A stretch of 64,000 bases of DNA. It comes from Citrobacter gillenii. Lineage in GTDB: Bacteria > Pseudomonadota > Gammaproteobacteria > Enterobacterales > Enterobacteriaceae. The stretch lies in assembly GCF_013337685.1 (NCBI RefSeq), contig NZ_SUQN01000004.1:248001-312000 (forward strand), given 5' to 3'. This document shows, piece after piece, positions 48,701 to 57,052 of the stretch. The notes below the pieces were generated by a model. The model worked only from the letters and a program-made list of their open reading frames with translations, did no database searches and was not told where the DNA came from. Position 1 is the first letter of the stretch; each line of letters opens with the position of its first letter. Made by a program: the position numbers and the translations under genes.

Positions 48701-49702
48701 GCGGTTCTGCTCGCTGTTGGAGAGTCGCGCATACAACGGCAACACTTCGGTGTGGCGTAAATCCAGCTTATTCAGCGCATCGGCGGTGTCGCGGATCTCA
48801 CGCTCGCCACTCATGAAGATCAGAATATCGCCCTGGCTTTCACGTCCCAGTTCATCCACCGCGTCAAAAATCGCCTGCAGCTGATCGCGCTCGGTGTCGT
48901 CCGCATCTTCAACAATCGGACGGTAGCGCACTTCCACCGGGTACGTTCGACCGGAGACTTCGATAATTGGCGCGTTATTGAAATGCTTTGAAAAACGCTC
49001 AGGGTCGATGGTCGCCGAGGTGATAATGACTTTCAGATCCGGGCGACGCGGCAGCAGCTCTTTCAGATAGCCGAGCAGAAAATCGATGTTCAGGCTGCGC
49101 TCGTGGGCTTCATCGATGATGATGGTGTCGTACTGCATCAGCATGCGATCCTGCTGGATCTCCGCCAGCAGGATACCGTCCGTCATCAGCTTAACCATGG
49201 TGTTATCGCTAACATGGTCGCTGAAACGCACTTTATACCCGATGCAGCCGCCCGGCTCAGTTTGCAGCTCTTCGGCGATACGGTTAGCTACGGTACGCGC
49301 CGCCAGTCGACGCGGCTGGGTATGGCCGATAAGCCCCTTCACCCCACGCCCCAGCTCCATACAGATTTTCGGTAACTGGGTGGTTTTACCGGAGCCGGTT
49401 TCCCCGGCAACAATCACCACCTGATGGTCGCGAACCGCGTCCAGGATGTCTTGTTTTTTCTGGCTAACAGGCAAGTTTTCCGGGTAGGTAATGTCCGGTC
49501 GTGCCGCTTCACGCAGCACAACTTTACCGGCAGCCTGTTCAATCTCTTTTGCCATCTCCTGGTAAATGGCCTGTTGTGCATCAGGATTTTTAACCTTCTT
49601 CACGCCGTGCAGGCGGCGGGAGAAACGCTGTTTGTCGCGCAGCATCAGTGATTCCAGCTGCTGCTGTAGCATGTTGAAGGTTATTTTTTGTTGTTCTGTC
49701 AT
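45800..49702 (-). CDS. hrpA: HrpA, DEAH-box ATP-dependent RNA helicase
   Basis: A 1300-residue protein, the same length as E. coli HrpA. The Walker A motif GETGSGKT is at 100-107, DEAH at 197-200, and SAT (motif III) follows at about 235. Then come the helicase C domain with QRKGRCGR, HA2 and OB-fold domains, and the large C-terminal DUF3418 region. HrpA rescues ribosome collisions by pulling on the mRNA; it also affects fimbrial mRNA processing. It appears monocistronic. Confidence 0.97.
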   Translation of the reverse strand: MTEQQKITFNMLQQQLESLMLRDKQRFSRRLHGVKKVKNPDAQQAIYQEMAKEIEQAAGKVVLREAARPDITYPENLPVSQKKQDILDAVRDHQVVIVAGETGSGKTTQLPKICMELGRGVKGLIGHTQPRRLAARTVANRIAEELQTEPGGCIGYKVRFSDHVSDNTMVKLMTDGILLAEIQQDRMLMQYDTIIIDEAHERSLNIDFLLGYLKELLPRRPDLKVIITSATIDPERFSKHFNNAPIIEVSGRTYPVEVRYRPIVEDADDTERDQLQAIFDAVDELGRESQGDILIFMSGEREIRDTADALNKLDLRHTEVLPLYARLSNSEQNRVFQSHSGRRIVLATNVAETSLTVPGIKYVIDPGTARISRYSFRTKVQRLPIEPVSQASANQRKGRCGRVSEGICIRLYSEDDFLSRPEFTDPEILRTNLASVILQMTALGLGDIAAFPFVEAPDKRNIQDGVRLLEELGAITTDEQQTAYKLTPLGRQLSQLPVDPRLARMVLEAQKHGCVREAMIITSALSIQDPRERPMDKQQASDEKHRRFHDKESDFLAFVNLWNYLGEQQKALSSNQFRRQCKLDFLNYLRVREWQDVYTQLRQVVKELGIPVNSEPAEYREIHVALLTGLLSHIGMKDADKQEFTGARNARFSIFPGSGLFKKPPKWTMVAELVETSRLWGRIAARIDPEWVEPVAQHLIKRSYSEPHWERAQGAVMATEKVTVYGLPIVAARKVNYSLIDPALSRELFIRHALVEGDWQTRHAFFRDNLKLRAEVEELEHKSRRRDILVDDETLFEFYDQRISHDVVSARHFDSWWKKVSRETPDLLNFEKSMLIKEGAEKISKLDYPNFWHQGNLKLRLSYQFEPGADADGVTVHIPLPLLNQVEESGFEWQIPGLRRELVIALIKSLPKPVRRNFVPAPNYAEAFLGRVTPLELPLLDSLERELRRMTGVTVDRDDWHWDQVPDHLKITFRVVDDKNKKLQEGRSLQALKDTLKGKVQETLSAVADDGIEQSGLHIWSFGQLPESYEQKRGNYKVKAWPALVDERDSVAIKLFDNPLEQQQAMWSGLRRLLLLNIPSPIKYLHEKLPNKAKLGLYFNPYGKVLDLIDDCISCGVDRLIDANGGPVWTEEGFAALHEKVRAELNDTVVEIAKQVEQILTAVFNINKRLKGRVDMTMALGLSDIKAQMGGLVYRGFVTGNGFKRLGDTLRYLQAIEKRLEKLAIDPHRDRAQMLKVDSVQQAWQQWFNKLPPARREDDDVKEIRWMIEELRVSYFAQQLGTPYPISDKRILQAMDQITG

Positions 49703-49891
49703 AGCGTTAGAGGGCAGTGCTCTGCCGGGTTAAATCTCTTTAAGATGATAGGTATAGAGTACCACATCGGCGCTTTTCATGTGTTGTTCAATAATTTCGA
49801 ACATAGGATTCGATATATTGCGCTATCACTGCGGCAGGATTGTGAATAAAGTGTCAACAAGCAACGGGGCACATCCCCTTCAAACACATAA

Positions 49892-50509
<618 letters not shown>

Positions 50510-50515
50510 TAATTC

Positions 50516-50545
50516 ACCCTCTCACCATCCGGTGGGAGGGTTTTT
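50516..50545 (+). terminator. Terminator of azoR
   Basis: The stem ACCCTCTCACC/GGTGGGAGGGT with a four-base loop is followed by TTTTT. It begins seven bases past the azoR stop codon. Confidence 0.9.
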
Positions 50546-50559
50546 AACCCACACCAATT

Positions 50560-50751
50560 TTACTTCTTTGCCCGCATCCGCATCTGCTTGCCGTGAATAC
50601 GATTGATATCACGCCAGATTATCGAATACTCCCGGCATTTCGCCAGATTCTCTTCCCAGCAATGGCACAAAAATTGTTCAGGCTCCGCAACATCCCGGCT
50701 TAACAGTTTGAACAGCCAACGATTCCAGACATACCACTTGAGAAGCCACAT
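50560..50751 (-). CDS. Small basic protein, unknown
   Basis: A 63-residue frame from an ATG with GGAG eight bases upstream (the frame is open to 50799). The product is rich in Trp, Arg and Cys (MWLLKWYVWNRWLFKLLSRD, then CHCWEENLAKCREYSIIWRDI) and ends RMRAKK. No family is recognised and no signal peptide is clear. It sits between azoR and the ynb cluster. It could be a real small protein or chance; the ribosome site is the main support. Confidence 0.4.
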   Translation of the reverse strand: MWLLKWYVWNRWLFKLLSRDVAEPEQFLCHCWEENLAKCREYSIIWRDINRIHGKQMRMRAKK

Positions 50752-50834
50752 GTTTTCACTCCAGGAGACACAGGAGAGGGAATATATCAGCATCAACACC
50801 GTCTAGTGTGGCAACTATTGCGCTGGCGAAAACG

Positions 50835-51236
50835 CTACACCAGCATCATCAACCAGGCCGCCCACAGCGCAGCAACCCAATAAAGCGTACGCCGAAACTG
50901 CGCCAATGCCCCCGCCTGGCGCTCGGTCAGGCTCAGCGTCCTCAGCTTGTCGCGCTGCCAGATGGCAAAGAGTGCCTCTCCGGCCTGCACGTTGTTTTGC
51001 ACATTGAGCAGCGAAAAGTAGCGGGCATCAAGCCACAGGCGCCAGCAGCCAAACCAGACAATGGCGCACAACAGCGCGATAACCGCACGTAGCCCCCCCG
51101 ACGGTGCGACAACGATCGCCCACACCATGGGTGGGACGCTAAAAAGCAGGATGAAACGCCAGCTTTCCAGCGTGTGTCGTAGCAAATCGCGGTGCAGCGC
51201 CTCATCATTCGTTACACCGTCACTTTCTGTTGCCAT
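50835..51236 (-). CDS. Small inner-membrane protein downstream of ynbD
   Basis: A 133-residue protein with three likely membrane helices (about residues 25-45, 48-68 and 112-131). Its start overlaps the 3' end of ynbD by 25 bp, with GGAGAGG eight bases upstream, so it belongs to the ynb transcript. No domain is recognised. Its position suggests a part in the same lipid-related pathway. Confidence 0.65.
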   Translation of the reverse strand: MATESDGVTNDEALHRDLLRHTLESWRFILLFSVPPMVWAIVVAPSGGLRAVIALLCAIVWFGCWRLWLDARYFSLLNVQNNVQAGEALFAIWQRDKLRTLSLTERQAGALAQFRRTLYWVAALWAAWLMMLV

Positions 51237-52492
51237 TGCTGCAGCCTCTCCAGATGTTTATCCGTCAGCACCACCTGCGCCCGACGTTCGCGAATATACG
51301 CCACCGCCTGCTCAACGGTTGCCACATGGCCGCATTGCAACAACCACGCCGCAACCACCATCGCACTGCGCGACAGCCCCAGCGCGCAGTGTACCAGTAC
51401 GGTCCCCTGCTCTTTATGTAGCGTTTCCAGCCGGTCTACCGCCTGTTGTAACTCGGCGTCGCTCGGGATCACCAGATCCAGCATCGGGACGCAAGCGTAG
51501 GCGCGCATGGAAGTAGCATGCCCGCGCGCAAATTCAAAGGTCAGGTCAAGTACCGCGTTTTGTTCAGGTATGCGGCGTGGAAAACTACCGAGATAGACGC
51601 CAGCGGTAATGTTGCTCAGCGGTGGCAGACGGCGGGTAAATCCGCGCATCGACAGCCACATCCCTACTCGCCAGGGCAGCGTCAGCCCGTACACGGCAGG
51701 CGGCAGTCGCCCTTGTTCATCTTTGCCCGTGGTCGCCGCGCCGAATCCGCCGTAGCCATAGCTCACCATCAGCAACGATATAGCAGGCCACAGCAGCCAG
51801 GGCGTTAGCCATACGCTGGCAATAGTGCATAACGCGGCACCCGACAAATAACGACGCATCAGCCTTAAGCGCGCCGCATCCGGTTTGCGCCAGCGCCAGC
51901 AACGTTTTTCCGGCACCATCCAGTCAATCAACATACCTGCCGCCAGCCCGGTAATGATATCGATAAAATGATGCTGCCAGGTGGTGAGTACCGACACGGC
52001 GATCAGCAAGAACCAACCGTCACATAACCTGCGCCAACCCCCACTGAGGTGATGACTGAAATGCCGCCACAGCAGCCAGCAGAGAATAATATGCAGCGAC
52101 GGGGACTGGTTATACGGCAAGTCGAACTGTTCAAGCTGAGCAAACAGCCAGCCTGCCGCGCCGCTGACCTCCGGGCGCGTAAAGCTAAACTGGAGTGGAA
52201 ACAGCAAAAAACCGACGCAGGCAATCACCGACGCCAGGAACAGACGCAGCACCAGCCGCCGCTGTTCAACGCGCGTGGTGCAGACAAACAGTGACAATCC
52301 GTAAAACAGATCCAGACTCCAGTACGGCAGAATAGTCCACGGAAGAAAGGGAATGGCGGACTCCCAGCCAAACACGATGCTGCCCACATTGTCATGCTGC
52401 GTGTCCTGCCAGGCAGTAAACTGATTGACCTTGCCATAGGTAAGAAAGAAAAAAGGCGCCAGCAGCATTAGCCAGCCCACCGCCTGTACCAT
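51212..52492 (-). CDS. ynbD: YnbD, PAP2 / dual-specificity phosphatase fusion
   Basis: About 426 residues, close to E. coli YnbD (430). The N-terminal half is a membrane-embedded PAP2-type region ([10 protein letters not shown], then [16 protein letters not shown] carries the catalytic His). The C-terminal half is a tyrosine/dual-specificity phosphatase with the P-loop [12 protein letters not shown] (HCxxGxxR). The frame is open from 52558, overlapping ynbC; I chose the ATG at 52492 by comparison of length. It probably dephosphorylates a lipid phosphate made by the YnbA/YnbB branch. Confidence 0.88.
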   Translation of the reverse strand: MVQAVGWLMLLAPFFFLTYGKVNQFTAWQDTQHDNVGSIVFGWESAIPFLPWTILPYWSLDLFYGLSLFVCTTRVEQRRLVLRLFLASVIACVGFLLFPLQFSFTRPEVSGAAGWLFAQLEQFDLPYNQSPSLHIILCWLLWRHFSHHLSGGWRRLCDGWFLLIAVSVLTTWQHHFIDIITGLAAGMLIDWMVPEKRCWRWRKPDAARLRLMRRYLSGAALCTIASVWLTPWLLWPAISLLMVSYGYGGFGAATTGKDEQGRLPPAVYGLTLPWRVGMWLSMRGFTRRLPPLSNITAGVYLGSFPRRIPEQNAVLDLTFEFARGHATSMRAYACVPMLDLVIPSDAELQQAVDRLETLHKEQGTVLVHCALGLSRSAMVVAAWLLQCGHVATVEQAVAYIRERRAQVVLTDKHLERLQQWQQKVTV

Positions 52493-52505
52493 CACCTTAC
52501 GGCGT

Positions 52506-54266
52506 TCAGCCCCCACGGCGCACCGCCAGCGAGACAGTGAAAATCCCCCACTCATCAATCAGCTGCGTGCACTTATCAAACCCGGCTTCACGCACCAGCG
52601 CATCCATTTCCCCTTGCGTACGCACGCGCATCACCCAGGCTTTGCCGTCTTTGTGGCTGGTCAACGACCAGGCGATGGTTTTTAACTGCGGATGCCAGGG
52701 CTGCCCGGTGTAGATCAGCACGCCTCCAGGGGCAATCGCGTCAGCCAGCCCGGCGAGCGAATTACGTACCAGCGTATTTTCAGGGAAGAGTTCATATAAC
52801 CCAGAAACAATACCTAATGTGGGACGCGGTTCCAGCGACGCCAGCTGTTCGCGGTTGAAGGCATCGCCCTGCTCGAAGCGGGCAATTTCAGCCATACCGC
52901 GGCTGGCGATCATCTCACTGCCTTTCTTAACATTCAGTTCGCTGTAATCGCGCAGCAAAATCGAGTTGACCGCCGCTTCGCCTTCCAGTGCGTCAAGCAC
53001 ATAGCGCCCGTGTCCGGCCGCGATATCCACTACATGCACTGCGGTTCCTTGCTCTGCCAGTTGCGCCACCGCCTGGCGGATCAGCATCTGCAAATGAACC
53101 TTGCGCTGGCGGATCCCCTTCCAGCCCACGCTGTTCAGGTAGTTTTTGTCAATCAGCCGACCCAGCGCGCTGCTGCCCTGAGGCTGGTTGCGATAAACAT
53201 AATCCAACGTACTACCCGAATCAAAACCGGTCTCAAACCCCAGACGCACGCCCGTTGATTGCGTCCCGAGTAATTTCATCCCATAGCGCAGGCCACGATA
53301 GGCAATATCGTCAAGCGAATACGGCGCAGGTCCGCCACTAAGCAGCCGCCAGCTATCTGCTCCGGGGCTCCAGCGGTCTTCATTACGGTAGTCAAAGCGC
53401 TGCGGCGGCATCGCGTACAGCGTGTCGATAAAATCACGCATTTTGTCGAACGCCAGATGCCGGTCTTTTTCACCCAGTGTGTCGTGATAAAAGCCCGGCA
53501 ACACGTGCAGTTCCTTGAGTGGGCTTCTGAGGCGTTGGTAAAAATCAATTTGCGGCTGGCGATGGACCACAAAATCATCCCCGGAAACCAACAGCTGTAC
53601 AGGCAGAGTAATGGCGCTGGCATCGCTGACAATACGCTCCGCCGTTTTATAGAGATCGAGCAGGATGTTCACCGCAATCGCCCGGGTGATCTGTTTATCC
53701 TGGTTGAAACTCGCCACGCGCTCAGGATCGTGCGTCAGGTATTTGCCCTTGACGTAGGAGTTGACGAAAAACAGGCCGCGCAGGCGATGCATTAAGGCCA
53801 GCCCCGGACGGGCAAACGGTACGTACAGTTTGACTTTGAACGCCGGGGACGCCAGCACCAGCCCACGAATGGAAGGCGCATAATCATGAGCCCAGGTCGC
53901 TGCCAGCACCGCACCCACGCTTTGCGCCACCACCACCACATCTTCCATTGCAGCCTGGCTGTCAGCAGCGGCAAAGCGCACGAACTCGTCGACATCCTGC
54001 ACCGAACGTGCAAGCGACGGGCTATATCCGCGCGGTCCTGGCGACTGCCCGTGGCCGCGCGCATCCCAGGCATAGAACGCGGTGTCCGGCATCGCAAGCT
54101 CATCGACAATGTGTTGCAAACGCCCGGAATGTTCGTGTCCGCGATGAAACAGGACAATCACTTTTGGCACAGGACCTGCTGCTAATGCCGGCCAGTGGCG
54201 GAAAAACAGCGCGGTGTTGTCGCTGGTCAAAAATGGACGTTCATCGGGCACTCGAATGTTAGTCAT
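52506..54266 (-). CDS. ynbC: YnbC, alpha/beta-hydrolase fused to a methyltransferase-like domain
   Basis: A 586-residue two-domain protein (E. coli YnbC is 585). Residues about 10-290 form a lysophospholipase-like alpha/beta hydrolase: [11 protein letters not shown], then nucleophile Ser in [18 protein letters not shown] and a late His in GFYHDTLG. Residues about 380-580 form a class I methyltransferase fold with [16 protein letters not shown]. The start at 54266 fits the E. coli N-terminus; the frame is open to 54380. It overlaps the PlsC-like gene by 8 bp, within the ynb operon. Confidence 0.92.
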   Translation of the reverse strand: MTNIRVPDERPFLTSDNTALFFRHWPALAAGPVPKVIVLFHRGHEHSGRLQHIVDELAMPDTAFYAWDARGHGQSPGPRGYSPSLARSVQDVDEFVRFAAADSQAAMEDVVVVAQSVGAVLAATWAHDYAPSIRGLVLASPAFKVKLYVPFARPGLALMHRLRGLFFVNSYVKGKYLTHDPERVASFNQDKQITRAIAVNILLDLYKTAERIVSDASAITLPVQLLVSGDDFVVHRQPQIDFYQRLRSPLKELHVLPGFYHDTLGEKDRHLAFDKMRDFIDTLYAMPPQRFDYRNEDRWSPGADSWRLLSGGPAPYSLDDIAYRGLRYGMKLLGTQSTGVRLGFETGFDSGSTLDYVYRNQPQGSSALGRLIDKNYLNSVGWKGIRQRKVHLQMLIRQAVAQLAEQGTAVHVVDIAAGHGRYVLDALEGEAAVNSILLRDYSELNVKKGSEMIASRGMAEIARFEQGDAFNREQLASLEPRPTLGIVSGLYELFPENTLVRNSLAGLADAIAPGGVLIYTGQPWHPQLKTIAWSLTSHKDGKAWVMRVRTQGEMDALVREAGFDKCTQLIDEWGIFTVSLAVRRGG

Positions 54267-54900
54267 GAGGGTGCGGTCCTGTAGTTTGTTGCTGTAGCAG
54301 CACCAGCTGCTGTCTGAGATCGTCCATAAAAACGCGCTTATCGCTCTGCGCGACCAACGGTCTGCCAATGTTGACGTCAATAAACAGCGGCAGAGGAATA
54401 CGATTCCCCTTCGCCATCACGTGTTCCGTTCCGCGCAGCCAGACGGGAATAATCGGTACCGACGGCATACGCTGACTGAGGTGCCAGATGCCGGATTTCA
54501 GTGGTGCCAGTATTCCCGGTTCGCCGCGGGTACCTTCAGGGAAAAGGATCAAGATCTTGCCGTCGCGTAAGGCCTGTTCACACTGTGCCAGCGGGTCAGC
54601 TTCGCCGCCCTTACGCGTAATCGGAATAATGTTGAGAATATTAAGCGCAAACCAGGCCATCCATTTATTACGCAGAAAATAGTCAGCGGCGGCCACCGGA
54701 TGGATGGCCCCCTGACGGCGCAGCGCAAACAGCGACAGCAGCGCAAAAACATCCATATGACTGTTGTGATTTGCGACCACAATCGCCGGCCCCTGCTGCG
54801 GCAAGCGATCCCGGTGCCTGACGCGCAGCCCAAGCCACAGCCAAATTACCGGCCAGACGATGCACAGCGTAAACAGCGTTCGTAGCAATGTGTTGATCAT
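54259..54900 (-). CDS. PlsC-like 1-acylglycerol-3-phosphate acyltransferase
   Basis: A 213-residue LPLAT-family acyltransferase with an N-terminal membrane anchor. The catalytic H(X)4D motif is NHNSHMD and the glycerophosphate-binding motif is FPEGTRGEPG. Family members transfer acyl groups to lysophosphatidic acid or related lysolipids. It lies between ynbB and ynbC, 3 bp after ynbB and overlapping ynbC by 8 bp, so it is part of the operon. I do not recall this gene in the E. coli K-12 ynb cluster. Confidence 0.88.
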   Translation of the reverse strand: MINTLLRTLFTLCIVWPVIWLWLGLRVRHRDRLPQQGPAIVVANHNSHMDVFALLSLFALRRQGAIHPVAAADYFLRNKWMAWFALNILNIIPITRKGGEADPLAQCEQALRDGKILILFPEGTRGEPGILAPLKSGIWHLSQRMPSVPIIPVWLRGTEHVMAKGNRIPLPLFIDVNIGRPLVAQSDKRVFMDDLRQQLVLLQQQTTGPHPHD

Positions 54901-54903
54901 ACG

Positions 54904-55821
54904 TTAATAGTAAAAATAGCGAATGAAGTGGAAAAATACCGGGGCGGTGAAGATCAGCGAGTCCAGCCGGTCGAGAATACCGCCGTGACCTGGCAGCAGT
55001 GTACCGCTGTCTTTCACGCCAATATCGCGCTTAATGGCCGACATCACCACATCGCCACAGAAGCCGCTGATGCCGATAATAAGCCCTGCCAGCATCGCCA
55101 TCGGTATGCTTAACGGTGTCATGAGCGGGCCCAGCACCGCCGCCGCAAGCGTGGTGGTTACCACGCCGCCAACCAGTCCCGCCAGGGTCTTATTGGGGCT
55201 TACCTTGGGGATCACCTTGATACGGCCCATTGATTTTCCCCACAGGTACTGGGCAATATCGTTGAATTCCGTTAAGCCGACGAGGAACAGCACCAGCAGT
55301 GCCCCGGTCTGCTTGCCGTCATCAGGGAGCACCAGCAAAAACGCCACGTGGCTGAACGCAAACACGGTGGTCATCAAGCTCCAGTGATGCTGGGAGGCGT
55401 AGCGTAAAAATCCCTGCGTATCGCCAGCAATCACCATGCGCACCGGCAAGAATAAGAACGCATACACCGGAATAAACACCACGAACATGCCGTACCAGTT
55501 GATACCAATCAGCCAGTAGTTAATGGGGATCGCAATAAACATCCACAACAGCGGCATACGGTCGGTCTGGCGCGATGGGGCCAGCGTTAAAAACTCTTTT
55601 AACGCCATAAAGCTCACCAGCGCGAAGAAGGTCAACGCCAGCCAGGGCGGGCTTAAGATAGCCAGTGAAAACAGTACAATGATCACCCACCAGGTGCGAA
55701 TACGCAGCGTCAGCTCACGCCAGTCTTTACCCGGTCGACGCCACACCAGCAGACCGTTTGCCAGTGTCGCTATCACCAGCAGGGCAAAAATCACCGCCAG
55801 CGATTTTTCCAGCAGCATCAT
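54904..55821 (-). CDS. ynbB: YnbB, CdsA-like CDP-diglyceride synthase homologue
   Basis: A 305-residue, eight-helix inner-membrane protein (E. coli YnbB is 298). The CDS-family signature is at the C-terminal end: GDVVMSAIKRDIGVKDSG, then LLPGHGGILDRLDS, with the metal-binding aspartates. It should activate phosphatidic acid with CTP. Its ATG overlaps the ynbA stop by 4 bp. It is a paralogue of the housekeeping CdsA, with a substrate role not yet known. Confidence 0.92.
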   Translation of the reverse strand: MMLLEKSLAVIFALLVIATLANGLLVWRRPGKDWRELTLRIRTWWVIIVLFSLAILSPPWLALTFFALVSFMALKEFLTLAPSRQTDRMPLLWMFIAIPINYWLIGINWYGMFVVFIPVYAFLFLPVRMVIAGDTQGFLRYASQHHWSLMTTVFAFSHVAFLLVLPDDGKQTGALLVLFLVGLTEFNDIAQYLWGKSMGRIKVIPKVSPNKTLAGLVGGVVTTTLAAAVLGPLMTPLSIPMAMLAGLIIGISGFCGDVVMSAIKRDIGVKDSGTLLPGHGGILDRLDSLIFTAPVFFHFIRYFYY

Positions 55822-56423
55822 TTCGCCCCCTCGTCACGTAATGCGCTCTTACAGCGGTTAACGATAGTCCACAGCAGCAATAGCGTGGCAATGCCCCAAA
55901 TAACGTTATTCCACTGCGCCACCTGCGGCCACAGCGCCAGCACCAGCCCCCATGTACCGAACACCAGCGCCCTGTCGCTTTTGCCGAACGGTCCGGCATA
56001 GCTGCGCACGCCATTGATGGTTTGCGCCAGCACACCGCAGAATTCCGTCATCAAAGCACAAAACAGCATAACCAGTACCAGCAGCGCATTACTGCCGGAA
56101 AGCAGCATAAACGGCAGATACAACGCGAGATCGGAGAGAATATCCCCGGTTTCATTGAGAATAGCGCCCAAGCGGGATTGTTGGTTACATTCACGCGCCA
56201 GCATGCCGTCCAGCGCATTGAGCGCCATGCGTATAAATAAAACGATGGGTAAAAGAATGAAAAGTTTAGGTTCGGGGAAGATAAACAGCACAGCACCAGT
56301 GATAAAAGAAAGCGCCATCGCGGCCAGTGTGACGTGATTGGCGGTGACGCTTTTTTTATCTAACCAGAACATGAGCGGGCGTAAAAGCGCCTGGAAAGCA
56401 GGCTTTATCTGATAAAGCGTCAT
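55818..56423 (-). CDS. ynbA: YnbA, CDP-alcohol phosphatidyltransferase homologue
   Basis: A 201-residue inner-membrane protein. The CDP-alcohol phosphotransferase motif D-x2-DG-x2-AR-x8-G-x3-D-x3-D is present, but its first and third aspartates are asparagines (NALDGMLAR, then GAILNETGD). E. coli YnbA, as I recall it, has the same changes, so they are a family trait. It is the first gene of the ynb operon. Three ATG codons in a row follow AAGGAG; the third matches E. coli. Confidence 0.9.
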   Translation of the reverse strand: MTLYQIKPAFQALLRPLMFWLDKKSVTANHVTLAAMALSFITGAVLFIFPEPKLFILLPIVLFIRMALNALDGMLARECNQQSRLGAILNETGDILSDLALYLPFMLLSGSNALLVLVMLFCALMTEFCGVLAQTINGVRSYAGPFGKSDRALVFGTWGLVLALWPQVAQWNNVIWGIATLLLLWTIVNRCKSALRDEGAK

Positions 56424-56529
56424 CATCACTCCTTGATAATTTATTGATGCAATTATAGTGGATTAATTAACCATTACCTGCCTGATACTGGCCATTATTT
56501 CAAAATGAGATTTAATAAACATATGTTGA

Positions 56530-56853
56530 TTACTTTTTCAACCACTTCCCGTTAATGCCCTGGACGTACTCCCCCGGTTTAGCGCGCGCCACCAGTTTTT
56601 GTCCGGCCATTTTTGCCACTTCATCAACAGGAATATTGTTACTCTCAGCCAGTTGCTGGTAGCTGGCGCTACGCGCCTTGTTTATCTCACTCACCAGCGT
56701 CTGGGTCTCAGCATCGGTTTGCAATGCCACAAGGTAGCCATTGAGCGTTTCACCCACCCGCCCCTGGGTTCTGGCTTCATTCAGGGTCAGCGCAAACGCA
56801 TTGGCGCTCAGTAAACTCAGGAGCAACAGGGTCACTTTAAGCGTTTTTTTCAT
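56530..56853 (-). CDS. ydbL: YdbL, periplasmic DUF1318 protein of the YdbH-YnbE system
   Basis: A 107-residue exported protein (signal ending NAFA). The DUF1318 domain carries LNEARTQGRVGETLNGYL and ends YVQGINGKWLKK, as in E. coli YdbL. Studies in E. coli indicate that it modulates YnbE assembly with YdbH. The ATG at 56853 fits E. coli; the frame is open to 56874. It is the last gene of the ydbH-ynbE-ydbL operon, 7 bp after ynbE. Confidence 0.93.
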   Translation of the reverse strand: MKKTLKVTLLLLSLLSANAFALTLNEARTQGRVGETLNGYLVALQTDAETQTLVSEINKARSASYQQLAESNNIPVDEVAKMAGQKLVARAKPGEYVQGINGKWLKK

Positions 56854-56860
56854 CGTCACC

Positions 56861-57052
56861 TCAGAATAAATCACTGCGTGATTTCAACAGGCTCTCGACG
56901 TCTTTATCGACTTTAATATGGATCTCATGCTCGATTTTGACGTTCATATTGATGGTGATGGGCTCTTTCGGCGCCGCGACTTCAATACGCGGGGTGCAAC
57001 CTACCAGCAAAGATGACGCCAGCAGTCCCAGCATGGCCGCAATAGTTTTCAT
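56861..57052 (-). CDS. ynbE: YnbE, outer-membrane lipoprotein partner of YdbH
   Basis: A 63-residue lipoprotein with lipobox LVGC (Cys19), followed by a strand-forming segment (EPITINMNVKIEHEIHIK). In E. coli, YnbE multimers stack by beta-strand addition on the C-terminus of YdbH, bridging it to the outer membrane for phospholipid transport. It overlaps ydbH by 4 bp (ATGA), so the two are translationally coupled. Confidence 0.94.
   Translation of the reverse strand: MKTIAAMLGLLASSLLVGCTPRIEVAAPKEPITINMNVKIEHEIHIKVDKDVESLLKSRSDLF

Noticed and set aside
45800-49702. Many long open frames opposite hrpA
   Set aside because: They are by-products of GC-rich codon use in the real gene; none has a ribosome site or recognisable product.
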